Part shown: piece by piece, positions 9,263-20,261 of the stretch
Layout of the letters: each line of letters begins with the position of its first letter
Numbering within the stretch: position 1 is the stretch's first letter
Assembly (NCBI GenBank): GCA_022496185.1
Contig: WTXG01000360.1
Span: 1-31,540 of the forward strand
Source: Multifurca ochricompacta
Lineage: Eukaryota; Basidiomycota; Agaricomycetes; Russulales; Russulaceae
Direction: 5' to 3'
DNA length: 31,540 bases
The notes under the pieces: model-generated
The model's input: only the letters and a program-made list of their open reading frames with translations
Databases searched by the model: none
What the model was told of the DNA's origin: nothing
Made by a program: the position numbers and the translations under genes

Positions 9263-10763
9263 GTGGCTTCCAGCCGCAGTCAGACCCTCTTCCGAGAAGA
9301 ACTCATCAAGCGCAGAGACGAGAATAATCTTTCACAGCAAGTACTTGGCTCTGCCGCCTGGAAAGACTTTGAAACCGAGTTTGGATACTACGTCTATCAT
9401 GACGGAAGATACCAACCAGTAGAATACGATGACGAGAAAAGAGTTTGGTATTGTATCCATACTCGGACAGTCGAAACTCTTGGGTCACGACCAGACCTGC
9501 CCCACCCGAATTTGGACTAGGCCCGTGGAGAGAAAACCCTCCAGCCATTGTCACGGACTCCGAACCTGAGGAGTACGTAGAAGAACCTAGTGAAGAAGAA
9601 GCACTGGCATTAGCAGCGACTACGTTTCCGGTTGCACCCCAGTTGTCACATTCAGAGCCCCTGCTTTGACAACTCCCCAGATATCAATACAGTCTACAGA
9701 AACCGTCACCCTATCTCACCCACCCATGTCTACCATCACTGCCCAACTTCCAGACCCCGCCCCACCAGCCCCTATGGCACCTCCACCAAACATTCCTCCC
9801 CCATCGGGACAGCTGTCGGGAGTATTACCCCAGACGTTCACAGGAGACCGCTCGCAGAGCAAGAAGTTCATGTTGGAGTTCACGACTTTCAAGAACTTCA
9901 ACATGATGTCCCACAGATTGTCAACCCGTTCCAACTGCCAATCTGTTCCTCTCCTTAATCCAGGAGATGCAGTGGATGATTGGACCATGGAGCAATTGGA
10001 GTGGTTAAATGAGCAAGTTGAAAGCGGGCGTGTACCACAAGCGAAGGCCTTTGGGAGACCATCGCCGAAAGGTTCAAAGACGCCTTCACAGACGGGCAAG
10101 CCAAGCAGAAGGCAGCCCAGAGTTGAAATCCCTCAGAATGGAAAAAGGCAAATTAGATGCATATGTCGCCAAGTTCAGAAGTCTGGCCAATAGAGCGGCT
10201 ACGACAGGATGAGGAGGCCACACTAGACCTCTTCTCGCAAGGACTGCCCAACCCCTTAGTCAAAAACATCATACAGTTCCATCATCCCCATGATTGGGAC
10301 ACTGGGTTGATGCTGCCCGACGGCAGCAACAAGACTACTTGGACTTCCAAACACGATTTGGAGTTGATACCAAGAAGGGAAGACCCAGATCAGTGGAAGG
10401 CTGCTTTCGGAGTAAAACCTGCCCATCATACCCAGCGGGATCCAAATGCTATGGATACCTCTGCGGATCGAGCCCTGAGCTTGGCAGCACTCACAGAAGA
10501 TGAGCGGCAGACATTAATGAAGGAAGGGCGATGCTTTGCTGCAGAGCATTAGGACACATGTCTCGAGATTGTCCCAAGAAGGAGTACGTGCCGCCACGGC
10601 AACCGTCACACCAGAAAGCCCCGCTCAGAATAACCTGCCCACCGTGGATAAAAGATCAAAGGAAGAAAAAGCCCAGGATATATGGGCTAATATGATGAAG
10701 GAAAGTGAGGAAGTACGCGCTATTTTGGTAGAAAAAGCTTTCGCGAAAAAGGATTTTTGTTAG
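9263..10763 (+). pseudogene. gag: R3 gag, several frameshifts
   Basis: It starts with GTG at 9263 in the same A(-3)...G(+4) context as the other copies; the 250-nt leader has no ATG. It is closely similar to R4 gag: SRSQTLFREEL, FGYYVYHDGRYQP, GVLPQTFTGDRSQSKKFMLEF, ANMMKESEEVRAILVEKAFAKKDF. The coding passes through at least five frame changes (around 9455, 9660, 9900-10030, 10125-10200, 10300 and 10540). The zinc knuckle is destroyed (CFAAEH then stop). It ends TGT TAG at 10758-10763, just after the slip heptamer. Confidence 0.85.
10751..10757 (+). promoter_or_regulatory. R3 -1 frameshift site GGATTTT
   Basis: G GAT TTT in the gag frame, two codons before the gag TAG. The pol frame (GGA TTT TTG TTA GGC) opens through it. 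Confidence 0.65.
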
Positions 10764-12974
10764 GCTCAAACCCATCGGCCTGGGCACGAGCACTCCATGT
10801 TACCTCTGTGTATGCTAGTCGATTCAAGTCATTAAAATACCAGTACATTTTGAAACTACACAGAGGACGGCCGACTGAGATATCTTAGTGGACTCCGGAG
10901 CCACAGACAATTTCATTCATCCACGACTAATATGAACAATGGGTCTGGGAAGGCTGGCACTTCCCCAGGAAAAGAACATTTGGAATATCGACGGAACAGC
11001 CAATCGTGCCGGAAAGATCACCCACTATACAGACCTAAAGGTCCAGGTTGGAGAAACGACAAAGGTCATTCGCTTCTTAATTACGGATCTAGGAGATGAG
11101 GACCTTATCTTGGGATATCCATGGCTTGCGGCTTTTGAACCAAAGATCAATTGGGCTGATGCGACCATGGATAAGGACTCGTACCCAACCATTATCACGT
11201 CGCTGGGTTACGATTATGCAATCAGGCATCCAGTAATCAGAACCACATGAACAGAAGAAGGGGAAGACCCTGGTCAATGTTATGCCACCAAAGCATCAGA
11301 ACTGGCCCAAAGGCCATGCAGGGACAAGCTGAGAAGACTTACCTTGACGTAGTGCCAAGTGTCTATCAGCGGCATTGGAGGGTATTCTCTGAGGAAGAAT
11401 CACATCGCTTCCCCCCAGAGCGACCATGGGACCATGCCATTGACCTCCTCCCGACATGCCAGCTGCTATAGACTGTAAAGTCTATCCATTGTCCCAAACC
11501 GAACAGGTGGCACTTACTGAATTCCTTGAGGAACATTTAGCCAAGGGATACATTCGCCCATCCAAGTCGCAGTATGCCTCACCCTTCTTCTTTATCAAGA
11601 AGAAGGATGGCAAGCTGCGACCGGTCCAGGACTACCGGAAAATTAACATGTATACTGTAAAGAACGCCTATCCCCTGCCCCTCATTTCTGAACTCATCGA
11701 CACCATGCAGGATAAATCCCTCTTTTCAAAAATGGATGTACGATGGGGTTACAACAATGTTAGAATCAAGGAAGGCGACCAGTACAAAGCGGCATTCAAA
11801 ACGAACCAAGGATTGTTTGAACCAAATGTCATGTTCTTCGGGCTCACAAATTCGCCGGCAATGTTCCAATCCATGATGAATCACATCTTCCAAGACCTCA
11901 TCCTCACTGGCGAAGTGGTAGTCTATATGGATGACATCTTGGTTGCCACCGCCAACGATTTGAATCACCACCGAAAACAAGTACATCAGGTGCTAGACAT
12001 ATTGCATGAACACAATTTGTACCTCAAACCCACAAAATGCTCCTTTGAACAGCAAAGCATTGAGTACTTGGGAGTGATCCTGGAGGGAGGACAAGTGCAT
12101 ATGGACCCCGTCAAGGTACAAGGAATTTGGGAATGGCCAACGCCAACTTGTGTCAAGGATGTCCGATCCTTTATTGGGTTCTGCAACTTCTACTGGCGTT
12201 TCGTTAAAGGATTCTTGGGCATAGCATGACCCCTAAATGACCTCCTGAAGAAGGATGTGCCATGGCATTGGAGTACCGAACAACAACGAGCATTCGAGCG
12301 GATTAGAGACCTGGTTGGCTCAGAACCAGTACTTATTCAACCTGACCTGAGCTGCCCCTTCGAGCTAGAAGTGGATGCCTCCCATTTCGCGAATGGAGCA
12401 GTGTTGTATCAAAGGGACAATTTGCAAGTACCTCACCCAGTGGCATACTACTCAGAAACCTTTTCATCTGCTGAATGAAATTACAACATTTGGGATTGGG
12501 AACTCCTAGCCATAGTCAAGGCACTACGGCATTGGCGGCCATACCTTGCAGGGAACCCTCACAAAACAGTCATCTATACTGATCATTCTAACCTGTTGTA
12601 CTGGAAAGAACCCCACAAGATCAGCCGACGCGTAGCATGAGAGGTCCTAGAGCTTGAGGAGTATGACTTTACCCTGAAACACATTGCAGGAAGTCAGAAT
12701 GTGCAAGCAGATGCACTATCACGAAGGCCAGACATGCACACAGGAGAAGACGACAACGACCATGTAACTGTCCTCCCAGAAGAGGTGTTCGCGAAGACAG
12801 CCGTAGTCAGCCTCCATGACATGGACCTGTGGGCACAAGTCTCACAAAATATGAACCCAGAACTATGCCACTCGTGGGCTGACGCCCATAACCTGAAAGA
12901 AATTAATGGTCTTTGGTGGAAGGATGGAGATCAACTTGTTGTCACCGGTGGCAACAACATTAAGAGGGGGGTGA
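10757..12974 (+). pseudogene. pol: R3 pol, protease to start of integrase, broken and cut by LTR-D
   Basis: The protease motif DSGATDNF is at about 10889-10912, preceded by a TGA. RT is open from 11456 to 12229 with YMDDILVA near 11925. The RNase H region (VDASHF, TDHSNL, ADALSRRP) follows. Stops are TGA at 11248, 12227, 12476 and 12638, and there are frame changes around 11250 and 11450-11470. The reading frame reaches NNIKRGV and is then cut at 12974 by LTR-D, exactly at the end of the internal purine tract. Integrase and chromodomain are absent here. Confidence 0.88.
12962..12974 (+). promoter_or_regulatory. R3 candidate central PPT, joined to LTR-D
   Basis: AAGAGGGGGGTGA is followed at once by TGTTACG of LTR-D, so the junction looks exactly like a PPT-3' LTR boundary although it lies inside pol. 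Confidence 0.4.
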
Positions 12975-13579
12975 TGTTACGCTCAGAGGGGCGTACGCAG
13001 TCGATTGCGGGCAGCTAGGTCACAGAGACAAGGTCAGGATGATCTCGGGTCAATGCGGAAGACAATAAGTCCAACGCTACGCTCAGTCACAAGCCAATCA
13101 GTGTGCAAGGCCCCAGAAGGACGAAGCACCAAAGAGAGGAGTCTGGGTGGTGAGACGCAAGGAAGGAGGTTAAAGGTCCACAAGGCTACTGATTGTCACA
13201 GGAGCTCAAGATGGGGAACCATCTGAGCGAGACTAGCTAGGGTATATATACATGCTGGTACTAGCTTAGTCATCCGTTCTTATCAGGCTTATCTAGATGC
13301 TTGTGGTTCTGGACGTGTGACTATGGAACCTTCCATCAGAACCAGTGCCACCGTCTTCCCACGTCAACTAAGGTTCAGGGTCCTTCTGTACACGAGGCAT
13401 CAAACCTTACTGTCACATGATCTGCTTCTGTACCTCATGCCGTATCTGTCTTCTGGACTTTGGCGTGGGACATCATGACTAAGCTGGCGATGTCCTTGCA
13501 GACCCCGCGCGGCTACTGTCACTGCTTATGTATCCCCCACATCTTGCTGTCTGTTGGGTATGCTAGGTAGGTCGTAACA
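12975..13579 (-). repeat. LTR-D, 605 bp
   Basis: It is bounded by TGTTACG and CGTAACA, but its interior matches neither LTR-A nor LTR-B. The minus-strand start (TGTTACGACC) resembles LTR-A (TGTTACGAACC), and TCACCCC lies directly to the right, so it is the 3' LTR of a minus-strand element. A TATATATA box is at about 13244-13253. Confidence 0.8.
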
Positions 13580-14140
13580 TCACCCCTGCTGCAGGCACAA
13601 GCCCACCGGGCGGAATGGGTGAAGTCAGGGTCACTCCAGCAGCAGCCAGAACTATGGCCACAACCTGCTGGGATCTCTGAGTTGGGGTCGTCGTTGTCGT
13701 CGTTGTCGTTGTCGTGGAAGAACCCGGCTGCACCACTGCCGGAGGGGGAGCGTGATCTTTCTGAGGGGGATTCTGGGGAGGGGCCTCAGCCCTCTGAGCC
13801 TTTTTATCAGGTTGCTCAGCTGTGCACATGCCAATCACGTGCCCTTTCTTGTTGCACCTAAAGCAGCGCCCATGCTTCAACTGCATGGCGTGGATAAAGG
13901 TGATCGGCCCCGGCCAGGCAGACGTTGGCTGGTAGGTTACTGGTCCGGGCCATTGAGAGGCGGCTGCCGGCTGGGGAGCCGGGCCTGGCTGGGTTTCAAC
14001 CGGCGGTGGCGGTAAAGCCGGCGCTGGGGTCAGGGTGGTCGGTCGGGATAATCCCTGCACCAAAGGGAGTGACTGTCTTTGGGCAGGGGTCTTCTGCGCC
14101 AGTTGGCGATTCGGCGCCGCAGTGCCAGAAGCTCCGCGGG
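13566..14140 (-). pseudogene. Element D 3'-terminal coding region with CCHC knuckle
   Basis: Open frame rich in Pro, Gln and Ala. It holds one zinc knuckle, C-x2-C-x4-H-x4-C (CFRCNKKGHVIGMC), then a Lys/Pro-rich stretch and a run of about ten Thr from a GTC/GTT repeat (13687-13720), and reads through into the LTR before stopping (13563). Its N-terminal side is cut by R1 at 14141. The knuckle looks like Gag, but it sits next to the 3' LTR, where R1, R2 and R4 place the Cys/His array of ORF3. Either D has a similar late zinc-knuckle gene or its pol has been deleted. Confidence 0.6.
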
Positions 14141-14734
14141 TGTAACACCTGGTGCGGGCATTCGTCACAATGTGTGATAAGTCGTGTAGCAAAACTACGA
14201 AGTCAGGTGTGTACTGTCTTTCAAGTACACGGAGATTGGGTGAGAAGTCAACACAAAGGAGCTAATCCCTTGGTGCTGGTGAGTGGATAAGTGCCAAAAG
14301 CACTGAGACGATTCAAGAGTCGGGTCTTAGGAATCACCCAGAAGGTAATGCACCAAGTCGATTAAGAAGTCGAGTCTAAGGCATACAGGCTATCTAGGCA
14401 GGCCTTATATACATAGTAGAGGTCGGAGTCTGAATCGGAGTATCGTACTCAGTGTATCAACAAAGTTGTAATGTATCCAGATGGGGAACGGAGTCAGTGT
14501 GGGCCAGGTGAGAATATACGTAGACAGATCTGGTATAGTCGCGATTCTGGTGGGAAAATACGTAAGAGTCCTTGTGTAAAATATGAGTCAGAGATAAGCA
14601 CAGCCTCGGTCAAAGATAAGGAACAAATATGCACAAAGAAGGTCATAACACAGCCAACAAAGGGGCAAACAGGGCCAAACGGGGCGTCATGTGATAGGAA
14701 AAGAAAACAGGACGATGCAGTGGGGTTCGTAACA
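14141..14734 (-). repeat. R1 3' LTR (LTR-B), 594 bp
   Basis: It runs from TGTAACACC to TTCGTAACA and touches the PPT complement TTACCCCC on the right. CTTATATA is at 14404-14411 and AAGTCGAGTCT at 14367-14377, so the promoter layout matches LTR-A although the rest is diverged. Confidence 0.9.
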
Positions 14735-14750
14735 TTACCCCCTTTTTAAG
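14735..14750 (-). promoter_or_regulatory. R1 polypurine tract
   Basis: Minus strand CTTAAAAAGGGGGTAA directly before the LTR. Confidence 0.8.
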
Positions 14751-14765
14751 TCCTAGCAGAGCCAG

Positions 14766-17700
14766 CTAGATTGGCATACCGTCATCATCCTGGACGAGGG
14801 AGAGGTAATTGTCGGCTACGGTGTAGTGGTCCGCATCGTAATTCTCCTTTTCTTCGTCGATGGGGCAAATGTGTGTTCGTAGAAAACCGTAGGGCCCTCG
14901 TCTCCCACAGCGAAAGCAGTCATCGTAAACATGGCAGTCGATCTCCCGATGGCCAGCATTGTGGGAGAGACACTTGCCACACCACCCTGAGGGGTTCTGG
15001 ACGGTGGGGGCCTGCGTGAGTCGTCGGAATAAGCATTGGCGACTCCAGTGCGAGGTGCTTTGGCAATGTTGGCATCATTTCGCAGCCTTAGGACAACACC
15101 AGCTGAGATGGTATTTGCTGTTGCAGCGCCAGCAAAGCTTGCCATCGGGATTTTCATGGAGGTGTGGCATTTCTGTTACGCCCAGTGCGGGATGTTCCAC
15201 ACGACTTGTGTGACAGCGTTTACGGGTTCGGGTAAGAAACCAATAGGGTTCCTTGGAGTTGAAGTGTGACGAGTCAAAGTCCAAGAGGCTGTACTCTTAG
15301 ACGATGTTAAGTGGACAAGTGCCAGAAGCACTGAGACAACTGAGCTCAAGATCAAAGGGAAGTCCAGAAGACAAGCACCGATGTATTCAATAAGTCGAGT
15401 CTGAGGTCTACAATGTAGTTACAGCGGACTTATATACGTAATCGAATGAGCGTCTAAAGATAAGATAACACGGAGTCATGTGGGCCCGAATATACGAAAG
15501 CGGAGGGCGTAGAGCCTGGCTTCTGATAGGGTATTAAGTAAGTGTCCGGTCGTAAAGATAACGAGATAAAGGATAATGAGATAAGAGTCAAACATAGGTA
15601 AACAACGGGTCAACAAGTTCAAAGCGAATCACGGGGACAGGAGTAGGGCACGTGAGGGGTCCCAGGATGGGGACGTGATCAGGAAGTGTAAGGTAGGCAG
15701 TAAAGAGGGGTCGTCATTGGGGAGGGTGAAGAAAACGGGGTTACTTGGCAGAGACTGTAACAATTTCGAAGCAGTGGGGGTTAAGCTGGGGTGCAAGATC
15801 GAGGCGGTGACGAGGGAGTGGTCATGCAAAAATATCGGCATACCATTTGGAGATAGTCTGATATGCCTCTGCTTGCTCCAGCCTCGTCCTGATACTTGCC
15901 AGGTGATGCTCTATGTCAAAAACCCCCCGATTGATCTTTACCATTTGCTGTTCGTAGTCGCGGCGCTGCATCTCCAAGTTGTCCCAAAGTGCCTGGAACT
16001 TGCGGAGTCACGCAATCTCGGCGGTCAGTCGTGGCATCCGTAGGTCCCGAAGCACTTCATTAATCGCAAAGGCATGTGGGTCGTGGGCCGAGAGGTGTTG
16101 CAAATGTTCGGGTCCTAGGACATAGTGTAATCGCCCGATGTTTTTCTCTTCGAGGTAGACTGGGGCCCCATAGACAGGCCCTCCTTTCTCTAAGCATCCG
16201 GCTACGTCCATACCTTCATTGGTGTAGTAAATGTACTTGGCCACCTCCGTTGTGCCATCATTCTTGGTCGATGGAATCATAAGTGGGAAGTAAAACTGCG
16301 AGTTGGGGTCGTTGGGGAAGAAGGGAAATTCGGGGGATTCGTCGCCGAAGTCTACGTCGATCAGGTCATTGGGATGGGGGTGTTCGGGCAGATTAAAATC
16401 TTTGTCGATGTCGATGATTCTGTCCCCTTGGGCCACTTGGGCGGTCGCATTGTAGTCAACAGGAGAAAGTGGGCGAGAAGGAGGATGCAGAGGAGTAAGT
16501 ACGGGAAACGCATCGATGGCGGCCGAGGCATGGATCTTGGAGGAGGACATAGGCAGGTTTCTGGTCAGTTGTGGGGGATGAAGCTGTTCCACAACTCGTA
16601 TCTTCTCTGGCTCTTTATCTGCCTCTGGATGGCGTCTATAGAAGTCTTCGATGAGTCTGGGCGCAAAGACATCCACAGCAGGTTCCCATGAGTTATCAGC
16701 ATCTGGGAATCCCTTCCATTTGATCAAATAGTGGAGCTTCCGATTACGTCCTCGACCCTTCCATTTGGCGTCGGCAATATGTTCCACTTCCCATTCTGGT
16801 TCCCCGTCAACAAGGTCAGGGGGAGGTCTGGGAAAATTCTGTCCGTGAATGGCAGTTTCTTTGTACGGTGTTAGAAGGCTAGCATGGAAGACGGGATGTA
16901 TCTTCCAGGTGGGGGGTAACGTGAGCTTGTATGTAATGTCTGACAGCTTCTGTTCAATTGCAAAGGGGCCGTGGCGTCTGGGAGCTAATTTTGCCGTTGG
17001 GTGTGACGTATGGATATTGCGCCCTTCTAACCAGACTTGATCTCCGACCTGGTAGGGTGTAAACTTAGTAGGCTTCTCGGCTAGGGTCCTTTGCGCCTTC
17101 TGAAGATTTCTACTGGCCGATTCCCATATTTCCTCCCATTGGCCAATACGCTGCGTCACAGATGGGACATTCGTGGGTTTGTCTGTCCATGTGGTGCGAG
17201 GGTTCCATCCCATAATAAGAGAGAATGGAGTGGTCTTCGTCGTTCCATTTGGCCAACTATTGTGCGTGAACTCAGCTGTCGCCAGCCACTCTGCCCAGTC
17301 GTTCTGTCGTTCGTTACACCAAAATCAAAGATATTGTTCTAGCCATTGATTTGTTTGCTCCAACTGTCCGTCCGTCTGGGGGTGATACGCGGTCGAGATG
17401 TTCTGCTGGATGTCAAGACGTTTACAGAGGGCTCGTGCGAACATGGAAGCAAACCGTGGGTCTCGGTCAGAGATAATCTTCTGCGGCAGTCCATAATGCC
17501 GATAGACATGGTCCAGGTAGAGTCTTGCAACCCCTTCTGCTGATATTGTCTCGTTACAGGGGATGAAGAGGGCGGCCTTTGAGTAGTCATGGTCTGTGAT
17601 GGTGAGTATCGAGTTGTATCCTTGTGATTGTGGGAGTTTGACAATAAAGTCCATGGAGATGGTCTGGAAGGGAGCTGTTGCAATTGGCATAATGGGTGAA

Positions 17701-17816
17701 AGTGCCGGCAGTCTTGGGTGAGTATTTACTTTGTTTGCCTGGCATTCTGCGCATCCTTTGACGTATGCTTCAACATCCTTTTTCATGTTTGGCCACCAGT
17801 AATCTCATTTGGCCAG
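14766..17816 (-). pseudogene. pol: R1 pol, second half: integrase, chromodomain and fused ORF3 region
   Basis: It continues the integrase from 26492. Zinc-finger Cys pair CAECQ; catalytic D in SMDFIV, D in SDRDPRF, E in GQLEQTN, all present. Chromodomain WEVEHIADAKWKG..YLIKWKGF..NSWEP (about 16680-16820). Unlike R2 and R4, no stop follows: the frame runs straight into the ORF3-type region (PNDLIDVDF, AKYIYYTNEGMDVAGC, GPVYGAPVYLEE), the helical stretch and the Cys/His modules (CWRCNSKYHLSWCC, CQHCQSTSHWSRQC, CGKC, CFRC), ending in DDDGMPI and TAG (14766). TGA stops are at 17805, 17325, 16008, 15822 and 15075. A solo LTR at 15174-15762 interrupts it but keeps the frame (594 bp added). Confidence 0.9.
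15174..15762 (-). repeat. Solo LTR-A inserted in R1, TSD ATTTC
   Basis: A 589 bp LTR with TGTTACG and TGTAACA ends, flanked by ATTTC at 15169-15173 and 15763-15767. Both sides continue the R1 coding region, so no internal sequence remains. It arose by recombination between the two LTRs of a former full element. Confidence 0.93.
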
Positions 17817-18402
17817 TGTTACAAACCCTGCTGCGTCGTCTTATTCTCTTTCTCCATCACATGACACTTCGTTGGTCTCTGTTTGTCCCCTTGTTGACGG
17901 TGTTATGACTTCCTTTGTACCCATTTGTTCCTTATCTTTGACTTGAGGCAGTGCTTATCTATGACTCATACTTTACACAAGAACACTTACATATTTTCCC
18001 ACCAGAACTGCGACTATACCAGATTTGTCTACGTATATTCTCATCTGGCCCACTTGACTCTGTTCCCTCTTTGGATAGATTACAACTTCATTGATACACT
18101 GAGTATGATACTCCGATTCAGACTCCGATCTCTATTACATATATAAGGCCTGTCTAGATAGCCTGTATACCTTAGACTCGACTTCTTAATCGACTTGGTG
18201 CATTACCTTCTGGGTGATTCCTAAGACCCGACTCTTGAATCGTCTCAGTGCTTTTGGCACTTCTCCGCTCACCGGTACTAAGGGATTAGCTCCTTAGTAT
18301 TGACTTCTCACCTGAACTCCGTGTACTTGAAAGACAGTGCACACCTGACTTCGTAGTTTTGCTACGCAACCTATCACACATCGTGACGAACGCCCGCACC
18401 AG
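17817..18402 (+). repeat. Inverted solo LTR-B in R1, main part, TSD GCCAG
   Basis: This is the reverse complement of 14141-14734 (starts TGTTACAAACCC). The last 8 bp are at 26479-26486 (GCGTTACA), beyond R4. Total length is 594 bp, the same as the R1 LTR. GCCAG flanks it at 17812-17816 and 26487-26491. A member of the same subfamily thus inserted into R1 in opposite orientation and collapsed to a solo LTR before R4 landed. Confidence 0.92.
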
Positions 18403-18991
18403 TGTTACGTCCAGTGCAGGACGTACTGCATGACTTGTGCGACAGCGTACTGTATGGGATCGGATAAGAAACCAATAAGGCTTCTTGGAGCAAGAGGGGA
18501 CGAGTCAAAGTCAGGGGGGCTGTACCCGAGACTATGTTGAGCGGAAAGGAGTCAGAAACTCCGAGACGGACGAGTCAGAGATCAAAGGGGTGTCCAGAAG
18601 ACAAGCACTGATGTATTCAATAAGTCGAGTCTGAGGTCTACAATGTAGTTACAGCGGACTTATATACGTAATCGAATGGGCGTCTACGAGATAAGGAATT
18701 GGAGTCAAGTGAGCCCAAATATACGGAAGTGGACGGCATAAAGTTGGGCTTCTGATAGGGTATTAAGTAAGTGTCCGAGCATAAAGATAAGAGATAACAA
18801 GATAAGAGACAAGAGACCAAACATAGGTAAACAGCGCGTCAACAGATACAAAGTGGATCACGGGGATGGACGTAAAGCATGTGACGGATCCCACAATGGG
18901 GACATGATCGTGAAGTGGAGAGTGGGTGGTAAGGATGGGTCGCTATTGGGGAGGTGAAAGAAGATGGGGTTGGTTGGCAGGGATTGTAACA
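18403..18991 (-). repeat. R4 3' LTR (LTR-A)
   Basis: TGTTACG to TTGTAACA, followed by PPT complement TCACCCCC (18992-19006). It contains the same TATA and AAGTCGAGTCT elements as the 5' copy. Confidence 0.95.
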
Positions 18992-19007
18992 TCACCCCCT
19001 CTTCTGG
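18992..19007 (-). promoter_or_regulatory. R4 polypurine tract
   Basis: Minus strand CCAGAAGAGGGGGTGA directly before the 3' LTR. Confidence 0.85.
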
Positions 19008-19022
19008 TTCTAGCAGACCCAG

Positions 19023-20261
19023 CTAGAAACGACTCATACCATCATCATCCTGCACTAAGTCCAGGTAATCATCGGCTACATTACGATCGTCCAATGTGTA
19101 ATTCTCCTTGTCTGAGTCTTGTGGACATTGGTGGGTGCGAAGGAACCCATATGGGCCGCATTGGCCACACAGGCGGCACATGTCATGGATCGGACAGTCC
19201 AGTTCGCGATGTCTGGAGTTGTGGCAGAGGCACTTGCCGCACCATCCTGATGGATTGACGATCGTTGGGGCAACTCCCACTCAACGGAAGATACAGAACT
19301 GGCTCCAGTGGAGGTTGCTGCGACAGTGCCGGCACCACTTGCGATTGAGGGGGCAGTTCCAGCTAATGTGGTACTTACTATCGCATCGCCAGCATGTCTC
19401 TCCGCGAGGGTTCTCGTGCATACACGGCATTTCAAACCGGTTCAGTATTAGCCTTGGGGCAGCCCCCAATGATCATGGGGGAAGGGGTCGTGCATACGTG
19501 TCGGCATACCGTTCGGCAATAGTCTGATACGCGTCTCCTATCTCCAGCCTCTTCCTGATCTCCACCAACTCCTGTTCCACTTGGAACATCCCATTTGTCA
19601 GCCTTGCCATCATCTTCGCATGCTCTTTATACTGTTTGTTAAGCGTTGTGCGCAATGTCAAATTCTTCCACAGTCTCATCACCTCGGCTTTGAGATGCAG
19701 AAGGCGCATATCGTTGAGCACCTCGTCGATGGCAAAGGCGCGGGAGTCTTCAGCAGCCAGATGTCCAAGCTGCTCATCAGTCATGGTGTGGTGAAGACGT
19801 CCTGTATACCTTTCTTCTAAATAGACCGGGGCCCCATAGACAGGGCCATCTTTCTTCATGCATCCAGCGACATCCATTCCTCCATTGGTGTAGAATATAT
19901 ACTTGGCGATGGCGACAGTTCCGTCAGCCATGGTGATTTCGAGGGGGAAGTAGGTCGAGGAGTTGGGGTTGTTAGCGAAGAACGGGAATTCCGGTACCTC
20001 ATCATCCAACTCCATACCCAGTAAGTCATTTGGGTGCGGCTCTTTGCTGTGTTCGAAGTCGTCGTTCGGGTTTGGAGACTGGTTCTTAACCTGGGCCTCA
20101 GCAGCTTCGTAATCAATGGGGGAGGAGGGATGTGTGGAGGGATGAGCGGAGGGAAAGTTCTCCACCACTACAACAGTGGCGGTGAAGGCATCGATGGCGG
20201 CATTGGCAGCGACAAAAGACATGATAGACTGGATGGTGTTAGAACGTTGCTGAGAGAGCAT
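19023..20261 (-). pseudogene. R4 ORF3: coiled-coil plus Cys/His-array protein, two stops
   Basis: 413 codons from the ATG at 20259-20261, which reads MLSQQ as in R2, 37 bp after the pol TAA and in the +1 frame. The same blocks follow: PNDLL, YFPLEI, AKYIFYTNGGMDVAGC, GPVYGAPVYLEERYTGRLHH, a charged helix, then CWRCDSKYHISWNC, CRHCRSNLHWSQFC, CGKC...HRELDC, CRLCGQCG and a DDDG tail. TGA stops at 19473 and 19281 separate the helix from the array and split the array. No family recognised. Conservation with R2 and, in fused form, R1 argues that this was a real gene. Confidence 0.75.

Larger units (their letters stand above)
1166..12974 (+). mobile_element. R3, oldest Ty3/gypsy chromovirus, plus strand, 3' part missing from window
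   Basis: The 5' LTR starts TGTTACGAAC at 1166. It is interrupted by R2 at 1203-8687, continues 8693-9243, and is followed by a primer-binding site, gag, protease, RT, RNase H and the first residues of the integrase region up to 12974. There LTR-D of another element begins, so the integrase, chromodomain and 3' LTR of R3 should lie beyond the right edge if D is a simple insertion. R3 has many frameshifts and TGA stops, in keeping with being the outermost and oldest member. Confidence 0.85.

Noticed and set aside
12975..13579. LTR-D as the true 3' LTR of R3
   Set aside because: R3 has LTR-A at its 5' end and its pol is cut within the integrase region; LTR-D orientation and the PPT on its right assign it to a minus-strand element. 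The odd junction is kept as a finding.
13687..13720. GTC/GTT run as a microsatellite with its own role
   Set aside because: It encodes the Thr run of the D fragment and is short and imperfect.
13563..14192. Complete 209-residue zinc-knuckle protein
   Set aside because: The N-terminal 17 codons lie in the R1 LTR-B and the last few in LTR-D, so it is a chance chimera around the D fragment.
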